A DNA stretch of 34,713 nt from Prevotella sp. (GTDB lineage: Bacteria; Bacteroidota; Bacteroidia; Bacteroidales; Bacteroidaceae): the NCBI GenBank assembly GCA_017449025.1, contig JAFSKJ010000053.1, forward strand, positions 1-34,713. Direction: 5' to 3'. Every line of letters begins with the position of its first letter. The stretch's first letter is position 1. The translations under genes and the position numbers were made by a program. The notes under the pieces are model-generated. The model was not told the origin of the DNA. It saw nothing but the letters and a program-made list of their open reading frames with translations, and did no database searches. Below, one piece after another: positions 1-5,575 of the stretch.

Positions 1-215
1 ATCTGTTCACTTTCCTGTCTAATCCACTTGTACCATACGATAATAATGCCAGTGAACGAGGGGTGAGAAAGATAAAGATAAAACAGAAAGTCAGCGGATG
101 CTTCCGTACCGACGACGGTGCCGACGACTTTGCCAAGCTACACTCCATAGCGGAAACGGCCATGAAGAACGGAAACTCCAAATTCAACGCCATACTTGCT
201 GTCGTACAACAGTAA
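1..215 (+). CDS. IS66-family transposase, C-terminal part (5' end outside window)
   Basis: The reading frame is open from base 3 to a TAA at 213-215 and gives 70 residues. It contains the stretch YDNNASERGVRKIKIKQKVS followed by SGCFRTDDGADDFAKL. This is the conserved C-terminal block of IS66 DDE transposases, where the Glu of the NNASER motif is the last catalytic acid. The gene is cut by the window edge, so its integrity upstream cannot be judged. The IS66-like terminal repeat at 234-251 lies 18 bases after the stop, which fits the right end of the element. IS66 elements usually also carry small accessory ORFs (tnpA/tnpB), which would lie outside the window. Confidence 0.85.
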   Translation, partial: LFTFLSNPLVPYDNNASERGVRKIKIKQKVSGCFRTDDGADDFAKLHSIAETAMKNGNSKFNAILAVVQQ

Positions 216-233
216 GAAAACTACTCATGGCAG

Positions 234-251
234 GGGGTGCTGAGTAGTTAC
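234..251 (+). repeat. Right terminal inverted repeat of the IS66-family element
   Basis: The 18 bases GGGGTGCTGAGTAGTTAC end in TTAC. Their reverse complement starts GTAACTACTCAGCACCCC, which agrees with the GTAA terminus typical of IS66 elements. The site lies just after the transposase stop codon. A near copy (16/18 identical) occurs alone at 1280-1297. Confidence 0.7.
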
Positions 252-284
252 AACAAAAAAGGCACACGTCTGTCTTTTTTTTTG

Positions 285-292
285 TATCTTTG
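285..292 (+). promoter_or_regulatory. Bacteroidetes -7 promoter element, original promoter of the GH88 remnant
   Basis: TATCTTTG is a perfect TAnnTTTG match, but there is no clear TTTG 20 bases upstream. It lies 6 bases before the duplicated target site of repeat R1. If R1 and one target copy are removed, the leader to the ATG at 602 would be about 60 bases, a normal length. Confidence 0.55.
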
Positions 293-297
293 CTTTG

Positions 298-550
298 AAA
301 AATTACGACCTGTGCGGTTGAAAGACGCTGAAAGCGTCTACGCTCAATAACCGCAGTGTCCGAAGGACCTGCGGAAGTAGGAACACTACGAATGCACTCT
401 GAAAAAGTGCCCCAGCAGCAGTATAGGGCGACCCCTACAGGGTCGTTGTCCTCACCTCACCTTCTCCGGGGGTGCTTCGCACCACCCGGTTATTTAGAGG
501 TGACCGCGTTGCGGTCATACTACAGCTCAACCGCACAGGTCGAAAAATTA
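298..550 (+). mobile_element. R1 copy 1: hairpin-array element with perfect TIRs and 8-bp target duplication
   Basis: The element spans 306-542 (237 bp). It begins with CGACCTGTGCGGTTGA and ends with the exact reverse complement, a 16-bp perfect terminal inverted repeat. The direct repeat AAAAATTA lies immediately outside both ends (298-305 and 543-550), as expected for a target-site duplication. Inside is a series of short hairpins: GACGCTGAAAGCGTC, a GCACTCT/AAGTGC stem, CGACCCCTACAGGGTCG, GGGTGCTTCGCACC and GACCGCGTTGCGGTC. It encodes no transposase, so any movement would need one supplied in trans. A small ORF across it (356-580) is low-complexity and is not called. Confidence 0.75.
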
Positions 551-601
551 AGTAATATGGCTTGTCGGTACGTATTATAGAGAAGACAATATAACACCGT
601 T

Positions 602-862
602 ATGAAGATAATACTTTTCGCTATGGCCGTCTACTTGCTCACGGCATGCCAGACGCAGACATCACCGTTCAATGCCGACGAGGCACTACAGTATTGTGAC
701 AATCAGGTAGGTCGAACTCTCGACTTCCTCTGCCAGTCCGACGGCAGCGAGATTGATGCCAGCATCATCTACGCTGACTACTATTACATCGAAGCCCTGC
801 TGCGACTGAAAATGAAAGCGCAAGCCATCTCCGCCCCAGAGGGAATGTTAACGACAACCTAA
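602..862 (+). pseudogene. GH88-like glycoside hydrolase remnant, internally deleted and truncated by repeat R2
   Basis: The ORF gives 86 residues. It starts with a lipoprotein signal (lipobox LLTAC, Cys at about residue 16). Residues 23-42 (FNADEALQYC...RTLDFL) resemble the N-terminus of GH88 unsaturated glucuronyl hydrolases. Residues about 49-69 (GSEIDASIIYADYYYIEALL) resemble the C-terminus of the same family. Intact members are about 380-420 residues, so roughly 300 residues containing the catalytic barrel are missing between the two blocks. The last residues are translated from the edge of repeat R2, which begins near 835. I infer a gene first deleted internally and then cut by a repeat. 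The family assignment rests on motif memory only. Confidence 0.6.
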
Positions 863-1158
863 ACAACTTGGACAACTTATCTGTGCCTTCTCGTACGCGC
901 GCGTAAAGTGAGAATGCCCCAGAGGGGCATGATAGGAGTAGCCAGCCATACAGCCATGCCATAGGTATGGCGAAATGGCTGGTAGGAAGATGCAAAGGAA
1001 AAGGCCTGCCTTTAGGTAGGCGACAAACACCGCGTATTGTTGCGTACCTACGGCACGCCCATTACCATCACCCCCTTCCCAGCCATTTCGCCGCACCTCT
1101 GGCACGGCTGTATGGCTGGCTACCCCTATCTGATGCCTATGGCATCGTCTTCCGTTAG
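835..1158 (+). repeat. R2 copy 1: palindromic composite repeat
   Basis: This stretch matches 4912-5144 in inverted orientation. The match runs from CCCAGAGGGAATGTTAACGA through the GCGCGC-rich segment, the GCCAGCCATACAGCC block and the CGACAAACACCGC block to GGCATCGTCTTCC. Copy 1 carries about 90 extra bases (about 1060-1135) that repeat its own 920-965 block in inverted orientation, forming a large foldback. Several apparent ORFs on both strands here (765-995, 848-1273, 967-1158, 1037-1225) are by-products of the palindromes. Confidence 0.75.
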
Positions 1159-1165
1159 ATTTCTT

Positions 1166-1233
1166 GTAGGGACTTACTTTATGTATGTCCGATTCTATGC
1201 GGTATTGCGGACATACATAAAGTAAGTCCCTAC
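1166..1233 (+). mobile_element. 68-bp MITE-like inverted repeat, copy A
   Basis: Two perfect 26-bp arms (1166-1191 and 1208-1233) surround a 16-base loop ATTCTATGCGGTATTG. Each arm starts GTAGGGACTTACTTTATG at its outer end. Two more copies are at 4820-4882 and 12695-12762, and the loop is largely conserved among them. There is no coding capacity. It lies 7 bases from R2 copy 1. Confidence 0.8.
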
Positions 1234-1279
1234 GAAAAAATGTACAGAACATAGCAATAGAGATTTTGTCCATATGATA

Positions 1280-1297
1280 GGGGTGCTGAGCAGTTGC
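1280..1297 (+). repeat. Solo IS66-like terminal repeat
   Basis: GGGGTGCTGAGCAGTTGC matches the IS66 right end at 234-251 at 16 of 18 positions and in the same orientation. No transposase sequence is attached to it. It may be the scar of an older IS66-family insertion just upstream of the RCC1 gene promoter. Confidence 0.45.
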
Positions 1298-1333
1298 TTT
1301 CTACAGCACTGGTCGAAAATATTCTCCGAAACG

Positions 1334-1365
1334 TTTGGCGTTTCACCGATTATTTGTTATCTTTG
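1334..1365 (+). promoter_or_regulatory. Promoter of the RCC1/BIG2 gene
   Basis: TTTG at 1334-1337 and TATCTTTG at 1358-1365 are separated by exactly 20 bases, a perfect Bacteroidetes promoter. Transcription would start near 1372 and leave a leader of about 165 bases, long for this group. The leader has complementary segments: ATTGAAT near 1414 with ATTCAAT near 1453, and ATGGAG near 1435 with CTCCAT near 1469. These could fold, but only one pairing at a time unless a pseudoknot forms. Confidence 0.75.
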
Positions 1366-1535
1366 CAATCGATTATTAACTTCTAATTTATCAATGACTA
1401 TGACATAGCGACGTATTGAATGGGGAACCCCCCAATGGAGTAGATAAAGGTGATTCAATGTATTACGCTCCATTATGATGAAACATTTAACACTATTATT
1501 ACTAACATTCAAAGTCTCATAAATAACTACAAATC

Positions 1536-4500
1536 ATGAAAACTAATACACTTCTTTTTTTTCTATGTATGGTATTTATGCCATTGGTATCTGCTAATAG
1601 TAGCAATGTAAATAACCAGAAAAAAAATTCAAAGATCAAGGTTCCTATATATACATCTTACAACACACAAGTTTCTGGAGGAAGCACACATTCTCTCATT
1701 GTAAAACCTAATGGAGAGCTTTGGGGATGTGGTGATAATAATCATTGTGAACTCGGCTTTAACATCGCAACAATTTCTACAATACCTATAAAAATTATGG
1801 ATGATGTTGCATCAGCTTCAGCTGGTTGCTATTCTTCTTTAGTTGTTAAAAAGGATGGTACTCTTTGGAGGTCCGGAGAGCATGAGACATATTATACATC
1901 TAATAAAACAATTTGGGAGAAGGTTTCAGACAATGTAGCTGCTGTAGCAGCTGCCGTAAAGTCATTTGTCTATCTGAAACAAGATGGATCAGCTTGGGTA
2001 TCAGGAAGGTGGATTACTGACGATGTTGTATCTATAGCTGCAGGGTGGTATCATTTTTTTTTCATTAAGAGTGATGGTAGTCTATGGGCTTCAGGATTAA
2101 ATGTCGAAGGTGTTTTGGGATTAGGGAACAAATTTGTAGGTGAGAATATTTCTACTCCAGAAAAAGTAACTGACAATGTGGCACAAGTTGCTTCATGCAA
2201 TACACATACGTTAATTCTAAAGAAAGACGGAACTCTTTGGACATGTGGCGAGAATAAAGGGCTACTCGGAAAGAATGGTGTTGTAAGATACCCTTCCCCA
2301 ACTAAAGTAACCAATAATGTAAAGTCTATTGCCGTTGGTAACAACCACTCACTCTTTGTTAAATATGATGGGTCATTGTGGGCTACCGGAAGTAATGAGT
2401 TTGGTCAACTTGGCATAAATTATGGAGAATACAAGGAACTTTGGAATCCTAAGCAAATAGCTTCAAATGTTGTATCCATAGCAGCAGGTTATGATCATAC
2501 GTTATTGACATTATCAGATGGTAGTGTATGGACATGCGGCAATAATGAGAGAGGTCAGTTAGGAATAGGCTTTACTAAGCTTCAATGGGATGAAATTACA
2601 AAGATTGATAAATGGGAAAAATGCTTGCCGACAGATGTAACTATTTCTCCCAAGTCAGCGACAATACCTGTTGGAGGCAGATTAAAGCTTAATTACACAG
2701 TCAGCCCATCAAATGCTATAAAAAATGTCACTTGGAGTTCTGATAATAATAATGTTGCTTCTTGCTATGAAGGAACAGTCAATGGCTATAAAAAGGGTGT
2801 TGCCAATATATATATCGAGACAGCGAACGGAATAGTTGATGTTTGCGAGGTTACGGTGAAGGAGGGTTCTGTGGATCCAACAGCAATTACAATATCCCCC
2901 TCATCAAAGACCATAAATGTGGGCGAAAGCTTCCAGGCCAGCTATACGCTTACACCGTCGAATGCCACCACAACAGTCACTTGGAGTTCCGACAACACTA
3001 ACATAGCCACTGTTAGCTCGTCAGGTGTGGTTAAGGGCATCAAGGCTGGTTCAACTTATATCAACGTCAAGACCGCCAACGGGAAAACAGATTGGTTTAA
3101 AGTGACGGTGAAGGAGGTCACTGTTGATCCAACAGCAATTACAATATCACCTACATCAAAAACTATTAAGGTGGGTGAAAGCTTCACTCCGACTTATTCC
3201 CTTACTCCATCGAATGCCACAACGACAGTAACGTGGTCATCAGATAATAGCAGTGTAGCTTCCGTTGACAAGAATACGGGAAAGGTTACAGGCGTGAAGG
3301 CAGGTTCCACTTATATCAATGTCACAACTTCGAACGGAAAAACGGATTGGTGCAAGGTGACGGTGGAGGAAATTATTTTTGGTATTCCAATTGTTCAGGT
3401 GGAAGCAGGTGATAGCCATTCTCTAATCTTAGAAAAAGACGGGACTCTGTTGGCGTGTGGCTCTAACTCGAGCGGTAAGCTTGGCGATGGGACAACAACA
3501 AACAGAACAACGCCCGTAAAGGTTATGTCAGATGTCAAGTCAATGTCTGCGGGGGCTTATCACTCACTAATCTTGAAAAATGATGGATCTCTGTGGGCGT
3601 GTGGCTACAATTATTATGGCCAGCTTGGCGATGGGACTACAACAAACAGGACAACACCAGTAAAGGTTATGTCAGATGTCAAGTCAATTTCTGCAGGCAA
3701 TGATCACTCACTTATCCTAAGAAATGATGAATCTCTGTGGGCTTGCGGAGAAAACATGTTGGGTCAGCTTGGCGATGGGACAACAACAAACAGGACAACA
3801 CCAATAAAGGTCATGACGGATGTCAAATCTATGTCAGCAGGAAATTATTACTCTCTTATCCTGAAAAATGATGGTTCTCTGTGGGCGTGTGGCCGAAATA
3901 CGTATGGCCATCTTGGCGATGGGACAACAACAGACAGGACAACACCCGTAAAGGTTATGACAGAGGTAAAATTTATGTCTACGGGAGGATATTACACACT
4001 TATCCTGAAAAATGATGGATCTCTGTGGGCTTGTGGCTACAATAGGGACGGAGAGCTTGGCGATGGGAGAACAACAAACAGGGCAACGCCCGTAAAGGTT
4101 ATGACAGATGTCAAATTTATGTCTGCTGGGTATGGACATCCACTTATCCTGAAAAATGATGGATCTCTGTGGGCTTGTGGCTTGAACGAGTACGGTCAAC
4201 TTTGCGATGGGACAACAACAGACAGGACAACACCCGTAAAGGTCATGACAGATGTAAAATATATGTCTGCAGGAACGTATTACTCACTTATTCTGAAAAA
4301 TGATGGCTCTCTTTGGGCTTGTGGCAAGAACAACTGCGGTCAGCTCGGTGATGGAACAAACATAGACCGCTATAGTCCAGTAAAAATAATGGATGGAGTA
4401 AACTCTGCGGGTATTGATGGCGTTTTGATGGATAAGCCTACGACAGACAATTCAGTCTTCTCCCTCTCCGGCCAGCGCCTCTCCGCTCCCCGCAAGGGCT

Positions 4501-4538
4501 TGAACATCATTGGCGGGAAGAAGGTGATGGTTAAGTGA
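1536..4538 (+). CDS. Secreted RCC1-repeat / BIG2 Ig-like surface protein
   Basis: The product has 1000 residues. Residues 1-20 are a signal peptide. Residues about 46-345 form a first, divergent RCC1-like propeller with repeated G-x-L-W-x-x-G and N-x-x-G-Q-L-G motifs. Residues about 365-446, 447-530 and 531-612 are three BIG2-type Ig-like domains (each with T-I-S-P...V-G and V-T-W-S-S-D-N). Residues about 620-960 form a second RCC1 block of seven near-identical 48-residue repeats. The last about 30 residues (SLSGQRL...GKKVMVK) look like a C-terminal sorting signal. RCC1 propellers and BIG2 domains usually mediate binding or adhesion, and no catalytic site is visible. The DNA is clearly more AT-rich than the flanking chromosome, and the gene is enclosed by repeats in opposite orientation, suggesting transfer. 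Its ligand is unknown. Confidence 0.9.
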   Translation: MKTNTLLFFLCMVFMPLVSANSSNVNNQKKNSKIKVPIYTSYNTQVSGGSTHSLIVKPNGELWGCGDNNHCELGFNIATISTIPIKIMDDVASASAGCYSSLVVKKDGTLWRSGEHETYYTSNKTIWEKVSDNVAAVAAAVKSFVYLKQDGSAWVSGRWITDDVVSIAAGWYHFFFIKSDGSLWASGLNVEGVLGLGNKFVGENISTPEKVTDNVAQVASCNTHTLILKKDGTLWTCGENKGLLGKNGVVRYPSPTKVTNNVKSIAVGNNHSLFVKYDGSLWATGSNEFGQLGINYGEYKELWNPKQIASNVVSIAAGYDHTLLTLSDGSVWTCGNNERGQLGIGFTKLQWDEITKIDKWEKCLPTDVTISPKSATIPVGGRLKLNYTVSPSNAIKNVTWSSDNNNVASCYEGTVNGYKKGVANIYIETANGIVDVCEVTVKEGSVDPTAITISPSSKTINVGESFQASYTLTPSNATTTVTWSSDNTNIATVSSSGVVKGIKAGSTYINVKTANGKTDWFKVTVKEVTVDPTAITISPTSKTIKVGESFTPTYSLTPSNATTTVTWSSDNSSVASVDKNTGKVTGVKAGSTYINVTTSNGKTDWCKVTVEEIIFGIPIVQVEAGDSHSLILEKDGTLLACGSNSSGKLGDGTTTNRTTPVKVMSDVKSMSAGAYHSLILKNDGSLWACGYNYYGQLGDGTTTNRTTPVKVMSDVKSISAGNDHSLILRNDESLWACGENMLGQLGDGTTTNRTTPIKVMTDVKSMSAGNYYSLILKNDGSLWACGRNTYGHLGDGTTTDRTTPVKVMTEVKFMSTGGYYTLILKNDGSLWACGYNRDGELGDGRTTNRATPVKVMTDVKFMSAGYGHPLILKNDGSLWACGLNEYGQLCDGTTTDRTTPVKVMTDVKYMSAGTYYSLILKNDGSLWACGKNNCGQLGDGTNIDRYSPVKIMDGVNSAGIDGVLMDKPTTDNSVFSLSGQRLSAPRKGLNIIGGKKVMVK
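3480..4350 (+). repeat. 144-bp tandem repeats inside the RCC1 gene
   Basis: The unit beginning CTTGGCGATGGGACAACAAC recurs in phase at 3480, 3624 and 3768, a 144-bp (48-codon) period, and continues to about 4350. Similarity at DNA level is high, so the copies are recent duplications or are homogenised by recombination. Copy number could vary among strains. Confidence 0.85.
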
Positions 4539-4560
4539 TATTTGTGATAATTGACTTTAT

Positions 4561-4814
4561 GATTATCCGCAATTGTACCACCAAGACGCTGAAAGCGTCG
4601 ACGCTCAATAACCGGGGTGTGCGTAGCACCCCCGGAAGTCAGTCAGCACAGGCATCGACCCTGAAGGGGTCGCCCTTTTGTGGTGATGGGGCACTCTTTT
4701 AGAGTGCATGCTCCACGAGCGTCTGCCAACCGGGGGTGCTCGCTACGCTCGTACCGTCGGTTATTGAGCGAAGACCGCGTCGCGGTCTCTTTGGTGGTAA
4801 GATTGCAGATAATC
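4561..4814 (-). mobile_element. R1 copy 2: hairpin-array element, inverted, with different ends
   Basis: The reverse complement carries the same ordered hairpin modules as R1 copy 1: CGCTCAATAACCG, the GCACTCT/AGAGTGC stem, GGGCGACCCCTTCAGGGTCG and CCGGGGGTGCTACGCAC. Its outermost 24-bp inverted repeat (4561-4584 with 4791-4814, pattern GATTATCYGCAAT then NNTACCACCAA) differs from that of copy 1. The core is therefore shared while the termini differ. It starts 22 bases after the RCC1 stop codon and may act as the transcript end. Confidence 0.65.
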
Positions 4815-4819
4815 ATATT

Positions 4820-4882
4820 GACTTACTTTATGTATGTCCGCATAATCGCATAGAATCGGACATACATAAAGTAAGTCCCTAC
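4820..4882 (-). mobile_element. MITE-like inverted repeat, copy B (inverted, one arm short)
   Basis: The right arm (4857-4882) is complete. The left arm (4820-4840) lacks the five outermost bases. The loop 4841-4856, read on the minus strand, is ATTCTATGCGATTATG, matching the loops of copies A and C. The orientation is opposite to copy A. Confidence 0.8.
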
Positions 4883-4911
4883 AGATAAAAACGAATATGT
4901 ATAATACATAT

Positions 4912-5144
4912 CTAAGGGAAGACGATGCCGTAGGTACGCGACAATCTGCGGTGTTTGTCGCGTACCTAAAGGCACGCCTCCCTGTGGTGTCATTCCACCT
5001 GCCATTTCGCCATACCTACGGCATGGCTGTATGGCTGGCTACTCCTATCATGCCCCTATGGGGGCATTCCCACCTTGCGCGCGTACGAGAAGGCACAGAT
5101 AAGTTGTCCAAGTTGTTTAGGTTGTCGTTAACATTCCCTCTGGG
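4912..5144 (-). repeat. R2 copy 2, inverted relative to copy 1
   Basis: Reverse complement of R2 copy 1 without its internal foldback duplication. The order R2 then MITE is the same as at 835-1233 but on the opposite strand, so the two composites form distant inverted repeats around the RCC1 gene. Short ORFs here are palindrome artefacts. Confidence 0.75.
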
Positions 5145-5200
5145 ACATTTGGCTGCGCATGGTTCTTATCAAAAAAAGTCTACACTTTTCTGAATTATTC

Positions 5201-5242
5201 CGACCTGCAAGGTTGAAATGACGCAGAAAGCGTCTTTCAACC
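5201..5242 (+). repeat. Solo hairpin module related to R1
   Basis: The sequence CGACCTG-caa-GGTTGAAA is followed by GACGCAGAAAGCGTC and TTTCAACC. GGTTGAAA (5211-5218) pairs with TTTCAACC (5235-5242) around the inner GACGC/GCGTC stem. It resembles the left 35 bases of R1 copy 1 and may be a collapsed or minimal form of that element. Confidence 0.5.
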
Positions 5243-5262
5243 ACACGGAATTTTCAGAAAAA

Positions 5263-5575
5263 GGGTGTCAGGGTGACAGAACGCCGATGTACAAAGGGTT
5301 TGCACCCTTTTTGAGGGTGACAGAGGGTGACAGAAGGGTGTCAGGATTTGCGGGCTATGAGATAGCAGCGGCGCAATAATGTTATCTGAGCTAAAGTGCC
5401 ACTTTACGACGCTAAAGTGCCACTTTACGGCGCTAAAGTGGCACTTTACGGAAATCCAATGGTACTTGGTGCGTAAAGTCCATTGTCAGATACCTGTCAC
5501 CCTCCTGTCACCCTCTGTCACCCTCAAACAGGGTGCAAACCCTTTGTACATCGGCGTTCTGTCACCCTGACACCC
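5263..5575. repeat. IR2: 83-bp-arm inverted repeat around a triplicated palindrome
   Basis: The left arm 5263-5345 and right arm 5493-5575 are 83 bp each and nearly perfect reverse complements. Both contain the segment AACGCCGATGTACAAAGGGT and several GGGTGACAG units. The right arm ends exactly at the TAG of the minus-strand gene at 5575-7554. The 147-bp centre holds three 21-bp direct repeats, each containing a 15-base palindrome of the TAAAGTGCCACTTTA type (starting 5392, 5413, 5434). No ORF is credible here. Confidence 0.8.
5392..5448. repeat. Three 21-bp direct repeats of a 15-base palindrome
   Basis: TAAAGTGCCACTTTA (twice) and TAAAGTGGCACTTTA (once) recur at a strict 21-base spacing, two helical turns. 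This spacing would place bound proteins on one face of the DNA. The core word GTGCCACTTTA is seen again at 17743-17814. Confidence 0.75.

Noticed and set aside
848-1273. Minus-strand ORF of 141 codons and overlapping small ORFs
   Set aside because: They lie wholly inside the R2 and MITE palindromes, and similar peptides appear at the other repeat copy; repeat artefacts.
3480-4350. CRISPR-like tandem repeat
   Set aside because: The 144-bp repeats are in frame and encode RCC1 blades without spacers.
5392-5448. CRISPR-like array or plasmid iterons
   Set aside because: Only three 21-bp units without spacers and no cas or rep gene nearby; kept as a palindrome array only.
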